From positions 1-48,001 of the forward strand of contig JALFGP010000095.1 of assembly GCA_022777205.1 (NCBI GenBank): a DNA stretch of 48,001 nt, given 5' to 3'. The stretch comes from Rikenellaceae bacterium. GTDB lineage: Bacteria > Bacteroidota > Bacteroidia > Bacteroidales > UBA932. The first letter of the stretch is position 1. Each line of letters begins with the position of its first letter. The translations under genes and the position numbers were made by a program. This document shows positions 8,979 to 17,360 of the stretch, piece by piece. Below the pieces are notes generated by a model. That model was given only the letters and a program-made list of their open reading frames with translations, was not told the DNA's origin and did no database searches.

Positions 8979-9638
8979 ATGAAGAAATTGATATTTGCCA
9001 CAGCCAACAAGGGCAAGGCAAGAGAAGCCGCCGAAATACTCGGAGAAGGCATTTCCATAGTTTTGCCCTCCGAAATGGGAATTGAAGAGGAAGCAGACGA
9101 AACAGGACAGAGTTTCCGGGAAAACTCGGCACTCAAAGCCCGGTTCATATACGACAGGCTTCAACTTGACGGCTCTGAAGCAAATATACCAGTCCTTGCC
9201 GACGACTCCGGGCTGGAGGTGGACGCCCTCGGAGGAGAACCCGGCATCTACACGGCACGCTACGCCGGAGGGGACAAGAATTTCCGGGACAATATGGACA
9301 AGCTCCTGCGCAAACTGGAGGAAGCCGGAGCCCTGCGTGAAGAAGACCGCAAGGCCCGTTTCCGATGCTCGGTCACCCTCATAGATGCAAAGGGGCAAGA
9401 GTCTTTCCACGAGGGTTCCCTGGAAGGACACATTGCCTTCAGGAGATCCGGAACGGGAGGCTTCGGCTATGACCCGGTGTTCATTCCCGACGACTCGGAG
9501 CTGGAATCCCTTCTTGCTCTGGGCATAAGTCCGGAAGAGGTTCTCTCCTGCAAGGGACGCACTCTGGCAGAAATTCCGGAGTCCTGGAAAAACCTGATAT
9601 CCCACCGGTACAAAGCCCTCAAAGACATAAGGCTATGA
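8979..9638 (+). CDS. rdgB: Non-canonical purine NTP pyrophosphatase (RdgB/HAM1 family)
   Basis: 219 aa from ATG 8979, which begins the family's first strand (KKLIFATANKGK); an upstream in-frame extension would include the promoter. RdgB hydrolyses ITP, dITP and XTP to monophosphates and keeps deaminated purines out of nucleic acids. Family motifs seen: ATANKGK (nucleotide binding), ADDSGLEVDALGG (catalytic acidic residues) and GFGYDPVF. Its last four bases overlap the recO start (ATGA), giving translational coupling of two genome-maintenance genes. Confidence 0.96.
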   Translation: MKKLIFATANKGKAREAAEILGEGISIVLPSEMGIEEEADETGQSFRENSALKARFIYDRLQLDGSEANIPVLADDSGLEVDALGGEPGIYTARYAGGDKNFRDNMDKLLRKLEEAGALREEDRKARFRCSVTLIDAKGQESFHEGSLEGHIAFRRSGTGGFGYDPVFIPDDSELESLLALGISPEEVLSCKGRTLAEIPESWKNLISHRYKALKDIRL

Positions 9639-10318
9639 CAGGAGACAACTCCAGAAACATAGAATTCATACTCCTGCATTCCACAAAATACGGAGAACGT
9701 TCCCTTGTGCTCCACACCCTGAGCCGGGAATACGGACGATGCGCGTTCTTTTTGCCTTCCATCACCTCCGGAGGCAAGTCCGGGAAGAGCCGGATTGCAA
9801 ATCTGATCAGCCCTCTGAACATAGTCGAGGCCTCCGTGCATCAGGGCAAAGGCGGAATGCCAACTGTCAGCAGCCTCTGCCCGTCCGTAAACCTGGGCGG
9901 ACTCCGGGACAATCTCTACAAGAGCAGCATTTCCATCTACCTGGCCGAACTTCTCTTCCGCGCAGTCAAGGAGGGAGCAAACGAACCGGGGCTCTACGGG
10001 TGGTGTGAGCAGAAAATACTTCTCCTCAACGCCTTGCAAGACAATTTCAGCAACTTCCATCTGATGTTCACCCTGGAATTGTCCGCTGCCCTGGGCTTCC
10101 GGCCGGAATACAGGGACATCGAAAACTTCATCGAGGCCGACTACAGACATACCGCCAAAGAACTGCTGCGTATGCCTCTTTCCGAAGCCCTGATTCTGCC
10201 TATGAACGGAACAGTCCGGTCCTCCCTGTTGGAATCCTTCATCCGCTATATAGAACTCCATCTGGAATATCCTCTAAACCTCAGGTCCATAGCCGTACTC
10301 AAGGAACTGCTTCAGTAG
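9635..10318 (+). CDS. recO: DNA repair protein RecO
   Basis: 227 aa. The N-terminal OB-fold (FILLHSTKYGERSLVLHTLS) and the helical C-terminal part match RecO, which anneals single strands and helps load RecA in the RecFOR pathway. The zinc-binding cysteines of some RecO proteins are not obvious here, as in many Bacteroidota. It overlaps rdgB by 4 bp and ends 16 bp from the convergent end of the pilus operon; no clear terminator hairpin is visible between them. Confidence 0.9.
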   Translation: MTGDNSRNIEFILLHSTKYGERSLVLHTLSREYGRCAFFLPSITSGGKSGKSRIANLISPLNIVEASVHQGKGGMPTVSSLCPSVNLGGLRDNLYKSSISIYLAELLFRAVKEGANEPGLYGWCEQKILLLNALQDNFSNFHLMFTLELSAALGFRPEYRDIENFIEADYRHTAKELLRMPLSEALILPMNGTVRSSLLESFIRYIELHLEYPLNLRSIAVLKELLQ

Positions 10319-10334
10319 TCCCGGTCTGAGCCTG

Positions 10335-11105
10335 TCAGAATACTATGTCAAAATCGTAGCTGTTTTCCCACGCACCGACGCTGACCGTTATTTTCGTATA
10401 GGCAAAATCCACTGTCACACTGGCATCCTGCAAGTCCTGCGCAGTCCAGTCATATCCGCTCATAGTCAGATAGTTACCCAATGCAAAAGATTTCAACAGA
10501 CCGCTACCGTCCATCAGGTCCAGTCTCAGTGAAGCATCATTCTGTCTCGGCAGCACCAGTTTCATGGGACTGGACATAAAATGGAAAAAATCCCCGTTCC
10601 TCGGTTTACCGTCATCCGAATATCCGTCCACATTTCCCCTGACCCCTGTCACAAATTCTTCCTCCTGTCCGAATCCGTCCATGAAATCGATGGTAAGCAG
10701 GCAATGATTCTTGCAAAGCCTCACGTCCACCTGTCGAGAATCCAGATTTCTCACATCCAATGTCTCTGAATACATCCTCACCTGAGGGCAATCGTCCCCC
10801 AAGGGAATATTCAACTGTCCATCAGACACATAAGTTATAGCTTCCTCCGACCAGACATTCAAATTCAGCACCCCCTTGGGCACCTCCATCTCATAAAGGC
10901 CCTCAACATCAGCCACTTTCAGACTGTCCGTCACAACACATTTCCCGTCCATGTTGACCGAGAGCAACAGTTCAGCTTCCGGAAAAGTTGTTCTGACAGC
11001 CTCCAAATCCAGAATCAGCAGACAGGGACAATCACTCCTGTCCTCTTTGACCGAACAGGATACAAACAGCAAAAGAACAGCTGCAAACAAGCGGGAGATT
11101 TTCAT
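10335..11105 (-). CDS. Mfa2/FimB-like fimbrial anchor lipoprotein
   Basis: 256 aa. A lipoprotein signal ends at C17 (LLFVSC), followed by the conserved DRSDCPC segment seen near the start of FimB/Mfa2-type proteins. In type V pili these proteins anchor the fibre in the outer membrane and limit its length. The transthyretin-like strands (LNLNVWSEEA, VDVRLCKNHC) fit the family. It is the last gene of a five-gene minus-strand operon and lies 94 nt after the FimA-like gene. Confidence 0.88.
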   Translation of the reverse strand: MKISRLFAAVLLLFVSCSVKEDRSDCPCLLILDLEAVRTTFPEAELLLSVNMDGKCVVTDSLKVADVEGLYEMEVPKGVLNLNVWSEEAITYVSDGQLNIPLGDDCPQVRMYSETLDVRNLDSRQVDVRLCKNHCLLTIDFMDGFGQEEEFVTGVRGNVDGYSDDGKPRNGDFFHFMSSPMKLVLPRQNDASLRLDLMDGSGLLKSFALGNYLTMSGYDWTAQDLQDASVTVDFAYTKITVSVGAWENSYDFDIVF

Positions 11106-11199
11106 CGTTTTCTAACACAGATTCCAAAGCAGAAAGAGGATACGGTTCAGACGGAATCTGTTCATTGTTATGATCCGCTCCTCCTCTGCCTCAGTTCGT

Positions 11200-12192
11200 T
11201 CAGATTGTCACATTGTCCATATACTCTTCACCCCAAGGCTCAATCTGGAGGGAAAAGTCCATATTGCCGGTTGCCGTCACTTCGTCTGCCTTGTCCGTTC
11301 CAACTCTTGTCAAGACAAAATCATTCACTATATAAACCTTGTTGGGTTCAAGTACGGGAAGAGTCGCAGGATAATAACAGGTCTTGCCGTCAACCTCGGC
11401 CTCAATCACCAGACGGGTATGTCTTGGAGACCATTGGGCGGCTGAACTGTCTTCCTCAACCGGATTCGGGTAGCAGTAGAAATAATGTCCTGAAATGTCA
11501 TCCTCATTGTAGGCTATGGAAACCGCCGAAGGAAACTCCGCATAAAGGGAATTCGTGCTGCTTTCTTTTTCGATTCTGTTCAGCCATACCCCGGGAACAG
11601 CAGAACAATCCATAGAAGCCTCCCCCGCAACATTTATAAGATAGATTCCCTTTATCCGGACCGGGGAGCCGCGATATGCATCCAGTGTCATACGGTTGCT
11701 GATTTTCTTCACGACAATCTTGCAAACCAGCCTCTTCACTTTCACATCCACACTCTTCTGCGCAGCATCCATATCCACTGTCTGAGTCTTGTACATCACA
11801 AATGAATCCGGAGCATTGTCCTGCAGCAGAGTAAGTTTCGAGTTGAGCTCCGACAGTCTGGTCACTCCCGCTATTTCAGGACAGTTCACCACCACCCCGA
11901 GAGTCTTCCTTCCCATAGTGCTGACTATAGTCACACTGCTGTTCCCCGAATAGGCCTGAACCTCAATCTTTCCATCCTCTGAAAAAAGGAAAATCTGAAC
12001 GCTCCCCACCCGGTCCTCATCGGACTGACTGGCAGTTCCGGAAGCCTTGCTTGTATTTTGGACGGCTCCCTCCACATTTATGGTCAGGGCTCCTTTGACA
12101 TTATTTTCTTCATACCCGGATTTTTCCTGTTTCAGGCAACCCGTACAAACAGCGCAGATTATCGCGCTCACAGTCAAAACAATTTTTTTCAT
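11200..12192 (-). CDS. FimA/Mfa1-like type V pilus subunit
   Basis: 330 aa. The signal peptide ends at a lipobox cysteine (C19, AVCTGC), as in fimbrillins that are exported as lipoproteins, cleaved by a protease and assembled by donor-strand exchange. The mature part begins with a strand like those of fimbrillins (VGSVQIFLFSEDG) and continues with beta-rich repeats (KTLGVVVNCP, VKRLVCKIVVKK). A lysine at the expected processing position (TSK before ASG) replaces the usual arginine. It starts 5 nt after the DUF3868 gene. It could be the stalk or a tip subunit; only one FimA-like gene is present in this operon. Confidence 0.88.
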   Translation of the reverse strand: MKKIVLTVSAIICAVCTGCLKQEKSGYEENNVKGALTINVEGAVQNTSKASGTASQSDEDRVGSVQIFLFSEDGKIEVQAYSGNSSVTIVSTMGRKTLGVVVNCPEIAGVTRLSELNSKLTLLQDNAPDSFVMYKTQTVDMDAAQKSVDVKVKRLVCKIVVKKISNRMTLDAYRGSPVRIKGIYLINVAGEASMDCSAVPGVWLNRIEKESSTNSLYAEFPSAVSIAYNEDDISGHYFYCYPNPVEEDSSAAQWSPRHTRLVIEAEVDGKTCYYPATLPVLEPNKVYIVNDFVLTRVGTDKADEVTATGNMDFSLQIEPWGEEYMDNVTI

Positions 12193-12197
12193 AATAA

Positions 12198-14084
12198 TCA
12201 GTCATTTCTTGCCAATTCATTCATTTCCGGATCCAGATTGGCTCTGAACCTTAGCGAGGGTTCCTTTTCCAGAGCCATCCTGAAATATGCTTTCGCATCC
12301 CTGCTTCGCTCCAGACGGGACAGGACCAGGGCTTTCAGATAGCACAGGTTCGCACTGGCATCCGGCAAATTCTCCAATATGGACCAGCTCGTATGGTCGT
12401 AACCCGCACTCGCAAACGCCAAGGCCGCATTGTAATCTCCGTAAGGCCTGAGAATTTCAACCGCAGCACTGTAATCAAGTTCCTTGAGACGCTCCAGCCC
12501 CCTCATATATGCTGTGTCCACCTCGGTAGTGTGCACCGTGTCTTTTACCATACCCTTGCGATGCATATGGAAATCGAAATCCACGTGACGCAACTGAGGA
12601 TATAGTTTCTCTCTCATATATTTGTATCCCGGCATTTTCCTCAGTTTCAATTCCCTCCTGTCGGGATCCCGTTCCTGCGAGGCATCTGCGTAAATACCGA
12701 GGTCCACCTTCGAGAGCGTGGAATCGGCCTCCACCAGACGGTCCAGCAATTTCCAGTTTTCGGACAGAAGGGATGTACGTATAAGGCTGTCTGCCCCATA
12801 TTCAAACATCTCCGCAAGACAGTTCCTTACTGCTTCCGACCTGGCAATTGAAAGTCTGTCGTTCAAAGCCACAGCGCCCTCAGGAGAGCATCCGGCCGAA
12901 ACCACAAGGGAATCCAACACCATTTCTTCACTCTCAAAGACAACCTGCATACAAGAGCGTATTCTGCTCATTTCCAAGGCATTGTCTCCCAGATCTATAT
13001 CCACGGCGGATTTACCGGCCTTGAATTCAATTTTCGCCATCGTCTTATCCTTCACTATCCTTTCCGTCACTACGGTCTTGTATCTGACGGAACAGTCTGC
13101 AAGTGTGGACAGAGAACTTATATAATATGTCAGAGTCTCCGGCGAAGGAAAATCGCACACCTTCTCCCCCAGCCTGCGCACAGAGCCGTTCATTCCCACC
13201 GTTACTTTCTTCAGTCCGGGGATGGTTCTGAAACTCTGTACATATCTGTAACACAAATCCCCGTTCCCGGAATCGATGATTGTGTCCAGACGCACATTGT
13301 CTGTCTTTAAGGGGTCTTTGACATATTTCCGGAACATCCTGTCCTTGTTCCGCTTCTTCCAGTCGTTCACCCTCATTTTTAGCGTATTGGAGTAATGCTC
13401 CAGAGCTTCTTTCTGCGTGACCCCGAAGAGGTTGGTTTCATAAGGCTCCGGCAGCAGGGATGAATCCCGTTTCATCGCATATGTCTGGGGATAATAGCGT
13501 TGGAGAAACAACTCCAGCTGATGAACCAGAATCAGGTCGGTGGTATCCGTCACAATCGATGCGAGGAATTCCCGATAACGCTGATATCCTTTCATCTGAC
13601 GACCCCTGTAGGCTGCCCCAGTCACGTTCACGGTCTCAAGCGGCCTGTCCTCCTCTCCGATGTGCAGCACAGGACAGAACCTCAACTGGAGATCCGAGGA
13701 AAGCAGGGAAGAGGGTACGACTATGTCAAAACTGATATTAACCTGCCCAAGCCTTTCGCTCACGTTGTTGAAGCGGGCGACCACCTTGGATTCATTAATC
13801 ACATCCACAGCCACCATCTCTCCCGTTTCCTCATCCAGTTCCGCGTTCATTATTATCGGCTCCCCATCCTCGCGTTCGGCTTCTTTCGCTCCTCCGCTTT
13901 CCTTCACATCTTCCATCTCTTGCTCCTGAGTCTGACGCGAGATGGCAATATCCGCCCTCACCCCCTTGTCTATCAGGCTTCTTATTCTACCGGATGGTGA
14001 ACAGGCCGCCACTCCTGCCACAACAGCACAGAGCGCGAGCGTTTTCAGAATACCCGGAACTGTTTCTTTCAATTCAGAACACAT
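12198..14084 (-). CDS. DUF3868/OmpA-like domain protein of the pilus operon
   Basis: 628 aa. The signal sequence ends at C28 (GVAAC), so it is probably a lipoprotein or outer-membrane protein. The N-terminal half (about 60-300) resembles DUF3868, found in Bacteroidota fimbrial loci. An OmpA-like stretch follows at about 390-440, with the typical GCSPEG, ND.LS.AR pattern for peptidoglycan contact. The C-terminus (about 545-628) is helical and TPR-like. The charged block at about 50-75 (EQEMEDVKESGG) is low complexity. It overlaps the DUF3575 gene by 11 bp and precedes the pilin gene. A role in anchoring or assembling the pilus is inferred from position. Confidence 0.8.
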   Translation of the reverse strand: MCSELKETVPGILKTLALCAVVAGVAACSPSGRIRSLIDKGVRADIAISRQTQEQEMEDVKESGGAKEAEREDGEPIIMNAELDEETGEMVAVDVINESKVVARFNNVSERLGQVNISFDIVVPSSLLSSDLQLRFCPVLHIGEEDRPLETVNVTGAAYRGRQMKGYQRYREFLASIVTDTTDLILVHQLELFLQRYYPQTYAMKRDSSLLPEPYETNLFGVTQKEALEHYSNTLKMRVNDWKKRNKDRMFRKYVKDPLKTDNVRLDTIIDSGNGDLCYRYVQSFRTIPGLKKVTVGMNGSVRRLGEKVCDFPSPETLTYYISSLSTLADCSVRYKTVVTERIVKDKTMAKIEFKAGKSAVDIDLGDNALEMSRIRSCMQVVFESEEMVLDSLVVSAGCSPEGAVALNDRLSIARSEAVRNCLAEMFEYGADSLIRTSLLSENWKLLDRLVEADSTLSKVDLGIYADASQERDPDRRELKLRKMPGYKYMREKLYPQLRHVDFDFHMHRKGMVKDTVHTTEVDTAYMRGLERLKELDYSAAVEILRPYGDYNAALAFASAGYDHTSWSILENLPDASANLCYLKALVLSRLERSRDAKAYFRMALEKEPSLRFRANLDPEMNELARND

Positions 14085-14649
14085 ACACCAACGATATCAT
14101 CAAATCATCCGGAAGCACAAACATTTTGCTCCCCTGGGCTATGGTCCTGCCACAAGTCGGGCAGGAAAACACCTTGTAAACAGCACCTCCGGTCCACAGT
14201 CCGGCCCCGAATTCCAGATTCAGATGCGGATGCAGCATATAGGAATAGCCTGCATAAAACCCCATTCCGTATCTGTCACCCTCCTCCGCAGTTTCCTTGA
14301 GCAGCCCTCCGCTGCTGTATTCCTGATAGCGCAATCTGCTCCCGAACCACCAACCGGTATTGATGTGCCAAAGCCAGTATTTCGCTCCTGCGGACCAGGA
14401 ATGCTGACGGTTGTAGAAACGTCCGTTCTCCCGGGAATTGAATGAGAAAGGATTGTACTTCACTCCTGCAACCACGGACCACTTCTGCGCCACTCCGAAA
14501 GAAGCGTCCAGATTCAGGGTTCCGAGATTGGCATATTCCAAAAGATTGGTTGAGAGTGTAAACCTCTGCGCCAGGGCAATATTTGAAAGGCACAGGAACA
14601 GGAGCAGAAGCACAATCTTTCCGGCAGCTTTATTGAAACTATTTCCCAT
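14074..14649 (-). CDS. DUF3575 outer-membrane beta-barrel-like protein
   Basis: 191 aa from ATG 14649; another ATG at 14658 adds three residues. A signal peptide (ending IALAQ) is followed by alternating amphipathic strands rich in Tyr and Trp (SWSAGAKYWLWHINTGWWFG) and a terminal aromatic residue (LVYVF), as in small outer-membrane barrels. DUF3575 proteins are regular members of Bacteroides-type pilus loci. A paired pair of cysteines (CPTC) lies near the C-terminus. It overlaps both neighbours by about 11 bp, which supports tight co-translation. Confidence 0.82.
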   Translation of the reverse strand: MGNSFNKAAGKIVLLLLFLCLSNIALAQRFTLSTNLLEYANLGTLNLDASFGVAQKWSVVAGVKYNPFSFNSRENGRFYNRQHSWSAGAKYWLWHINTGWWFGSRLRYQEYSSGGLLKETAEEGDRYGMGFYAGYSYMLHPHLNLEFGAGLWTGGAVYKVFSCPTCGRTIAQGSKMFVLPDDLMISLVYVF

Positions 14650-16210
14650 ACAAGGCAAAAGCTTGTTCTATGATTGTCCCCTTGGAAGGAGCCAGTTTCA
14701 AAAGCGCGCTGCGGAGAGAGACCACATCCACGACATCCTTCTGCTTCAGAGCTTCAAAAATCACAGCCCGGCCCACTCCACGCTGGTCTATATACCTGAA
14801 GATTTGAGGCTTGAACCAAAAATCAGCACCGAAGTCCCTCAATTGTCCCCCATACCTTTCCTTATACAAAACGCTTGAAAGATAATAGGCCCACATTTCA
14901 CCGACCTCACAATAGCCGTAATCCGCTTCCGACCCGCTGCCGTAGGCATCTCCTGAGTTCACAAAAGACGTAAGAATATATTTTATGTACGGATTCCAGA
15001 AATCGTTGCCGCGGATTGCGTAGTGTGAAGAATGGGCAAGTTCGTGGACTGTGGTGGCATATATGCTTTCATATTGATTGTCACCCGAAACGCCTATGGT
15101 GATGTCCGGAGAGAAAAGTTTGGCAAGGAAGGCATAGGATCCGAGAATTCCGGCAATCAGCGGCTCTGACACAAAGGCTCCGTGATGCAGCATAGCGCAA
15201 CTGCTCTCTTCCATAAAAGGCAGAATCCAGATTCGGAGGTCTCCCGGAGGAGGTGTGACTCCCATATCAGAGTCGTTGCACCTGAGGATGTAGTCATAAG
15301 TGGCATTGTTGACAACACAGCGCCTGTAAAGTTTTTCCTCGGAGTCGCCAGTCACTTCCACACTCACACCCTCAGGACCTCCTTTGCCCAAAGTGGAAAC
15401 CGATGCAGGCACAAGAATGAAATTGAAGCCTATGCAGAAATCTTTTTCGTTCTTGAACATAATTCTGTACCTCGGCTTTGAAGTAAAGCTCTTGTTCATC
15501 TTGTAGTAGCCGTCAATGTCCGTATAGGCCTTGGCAAATTTCACAAAGGCATTGCAGGACACAGTAACCCCGGAAACTCCCACAGGTTTACCACCGGCAT
15601 ACTTGGGATCGCGGATGGTTATACGGCCCTGAGGGGTCACTTTTGCCGAAGCCTTTGTGGGTTCCTCAAGCATCCCTGCGTTGCCGGTCAGCTCAAACGC
15701 CTTCCTTTCTATAGCCTCCCAGTCCAGCCCGTCCGATTTTGTAGTCTCATCGTTTGAAGACAGATAACAGCCGTGAAGAATCTGATAATCAATGGATTCA
15801 GGAAACTCAAAAGTCTTGGGCACAACGGCATACTGCCAAGTGATTTTCTGGGAATCAATTGAAGGATCGTGATACCAGTCCCCTTCCTTGAGCACCTCAT
15901 AATCCACAGGATGGTCCAGAAGCTCGATGCCAAGGGCTTTGAGCCGGTCAAACTCCTCCTCGTTGCGAGGCAGGAAGCGTACGTAAAGATCAGTACTTTC
16001 CAACGGCAGCCGGTCAGCCTTGGTGGGATACAGCTCCTGCAGTGCCTTAGTCATGTTTTCAGTCTTGAATGGGTCTTCCAATTGCCTTCCCAGGACTATT
16101 TCATCGTGGGTTAAACTGAGCTCATAAGGGCCCGGCCCGGAATCAACATCCACGTGTTCACAAGATAGGGCCAGAAGGACTGTCCCGATGGTCAGAAAAA
16201 TTCGTTTCAT
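14639..16210 (-). CDS. HExxH metalloprotease-like lipoprotein leading the pilus operon
   Basis: 523 aa. A lipoprotein signal ends at C17 (LLALSC). The middle part (about 190-260) has a carboxypeptidase-regulatory-like beta domain (GVSGVTVSCN, YTDIDGYYKMNK). The C-terminal part has the zinc signature H389-E390-L-A-H393 (TTVHELAHSSHY), with acidic residues E435 and E438 (YCEVGEMWAYYLS) as candidates for the third ligand, so a gluzincin-like protease is likely. I do not recognise a named family. It is the first gene of the operon, after promoter and terminator signals, and overlaps DUF3575 by 11 bp. A role in processing the pilin or in surface attachment is only inference. Confidence 0.75.
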   Translation of the reverse strand: MKRIFLTIGTVLLALSCEHVDVDSGPGPYELSLTHDEIVLGRQLEDPFKTENMTKALQELYPTKADRLPLESTDLYVRFLPRNEEEFDRLKALGIELLDHPVDYEVLKEGDWYHDPSIDSQKITWQYAVVPKTFEFPESIDYQILHGCYLSSNDETTKSDGLDWEAIERKAFELTGNAGMLEEPTKASAKVTPQGRITIRDPKYAGGKPVGVSGVTVSCNAFVKFAKAYTDIDGYYKMNKSFTSKPRYRIMFKNEKDFCIGFNFILVPASVSTLGKGGPEGVSVEVTGDSEEKLYRRCVVNNATYDYILRCNDSDMGVTPPPGDLRIWILPFMEESSCAMLHHGAFVSEPLIAGILGSYAFLAKLFSPDITIGVSGDNQYESIYATTVHELAHSSHYAIRGNDFWNPYIKYILTSFVNSGDAYGSGSEADYGYCEVGEMWAYYLSSVLYKERYGGQLRDFGADFWFKPQIFRYIDQRGVGRAVIFEALKQKDVVDVVSLRSALLKLAPSKGTIIEQAFALYGK

Positions 16211-16234
16211 AGCTTTTAGTTTTTAATTACGCTG

Positions 16235-16242
16235 CAAAACTA
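16235..16242 (-). promoter_or_regulatory. Putative -7 box (TAGTTTTG) for the pilus operon
   Basis: The minus strand reads TAGTTTTG 24 nt upstream of the lipoprotein start, matching TAnnTTTG. It lies immediately downstream of the terminator of the deoC transcript, so it would reset transcription for the pilus genes. The -33 site reads TTTC rather than TTTG. Confidence 0.45.
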
Positions 16243-16282
16243 AAGGCTACTATCCGCTGAATGAAATTTTCAGCGTTTAATT

Positions 16283-16316
16283 GCAAAAATATGCCCCACA
16301 CAGCTGTGCAGGGCAT
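16283..16316 (-). terminator. Rho-independent terminator of the ftsY-deoC transcript
   Basis: On the minus strand, 16316-16291 form a near-perfect 26-nt hairpin (ATGCCC and GGGCAT outer arms, CACAGCTGTG core) followed at once by ATTTTTGC. It lies 136 nt after the deoC stop and just before the pilus promoter. Confidence 0.7.
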
Positions 16317-16338
16317 AATTAGAAGTCAAAATCATATT

Positions 16339-16356
16339 CCAAGATGCGCATCTTGG
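16339..16356. repeat. Perfect 18-bp palindrome downstream of deoC
   Basis: CCAAGATGCGCATCTTGG is fully self-complementary with no loop. It lies between the deoC end and the main terminator. It could be a dimeric regulator site or an auxiliary hairpin; the flanks have no strong T-run on either strand. Confidence 0.6.
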
Positions 16357-16451
16357 CTTGTTTTGGGCAGAATTCCCAGATTTAATACTTTGATTCCCAG
16401 CTACTTGAACTTTATCGGTTGAATCAGCGGCTCGGAATCAGCACAAATGTC

Positions 16452-17342
16452 TTAAAAGTATTTTACGGTCTTCTGTTCTGCTGCAGAAAGAATGCTGTTG
16501 GCTACACGGCTCACACCGAAGCGGAAAAGGTCGCGGTTGAGCCATTCCTCACCCAGGATGTTGGATACTATGAGATAGTAGCAAACTGCATCCTCAGCAG
16601 TGGAGATGCCACCAGCCGGCTTGAAACCTACTTTTTTGCCTGTTTTTGCATAATAGGCAGCGATGCACTGGCACATTACGAATGCTGCAACAGGTGTGGC
16701 ATTCACAGACACTTTGCCTGTTGAAGTCTTGATGAAATCAGCTCCGGCCTCCATTGCGAGGAACGATGCATTTGCAATATTCTCAGGGCTGACGAGCAGT
16801 CCCGTCTCAAGTATCACCTTAAGATGGACGGTACGGCCTTGTTTTGCGGCAGCCTCGTCTATGCATTTGCGGATTGCACGGATTTCCTCTGCGGCTCCTT
16901 CGCAGTTCCCGTCAAGGAAGGCATTGAGAGCCAATACTATATCCACCTCATCAGCACCTGTCTCAACAGCCCTCTGACACTCAAGCAGTTTCACGTCAAG
17001 GAAGGACTGGGATGAAGGGAAGCAGGCTGAAACAACAGTAATGTGAAAATCATTCTTCCTCACCTTGTCCACAACTGAGGCAAAGTTGGAATAGACACAA
17101 ACCGATGCCGGCAAAGGCCAGTCGGGATAATCCTTTGCAAAAGAATTGACCTTCTCCACAAAAGCAGTCACCGAGGTCGGAGTGTCGTCAGACTTGAGAG
17201 TGGTCAAATCGAGCATAGAGAAGCACTGCTTGAGCACTTGGCCTGTCATAAAATTGCTGACATTCTGGGAAATTTTGGCAATGGCACTGTCAATTTCCTC
17301 TATCTTAGGCGTATAGCCGTATTTTGAAAGATAATCAATCAT
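16452..17342 (-). CDS. deoC: Deoxyribose-phosphate aldolase
   Basis: 296 aa. DeoC splits 2-deoxyribose-5-phosphate into acetaldehyde and glyceraldehyde-3-phosphate in deoxynucleoside breakdown. The class I aldolase core is clear: DEVDIVL (131-137), LKVILETG (174-181), the Schiff-base lysine K205 in FIKTSTGK, and the second lysine in GFKPAGGI (K241). The N-terminal extension of roughly 40-50 residues compared with the E. coli enzyme is usual in Bacteroidota. It lies 18 nt after the radical SAM gene and is the last gene of the ftsY-pheT transcript. Confidence 0.96.
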   Translation of the reverse strand: MIDYLSKYGYTPKIEEIDSAIAKISQNVSNFMTGQVLKQCFSMLDLTTLKSDDTPTSVTAFVEKVNSFAKDYPDWPLPASVCVYSNFASVVDKVRKNDFHITVVSACFPSSQSFLDVKLLECQRAVETGADEVDIVLALNAFLDGNCEGAAEEIRAIRKCIDEAAAKQGRTVHLKVILETGLLVSPENIANASFLAMEAGADFIKTSTGKVSVNATPVAAFVMCQCIAAYYAKTGKKVGFKPAGGISTAEDAVCYYLIVSNILGEEWLNRDLFRFGVSRVANSILSAAEQKTVKYF

Positions 17343-17360
17343 ATAGGATGTTTTTGTGAT

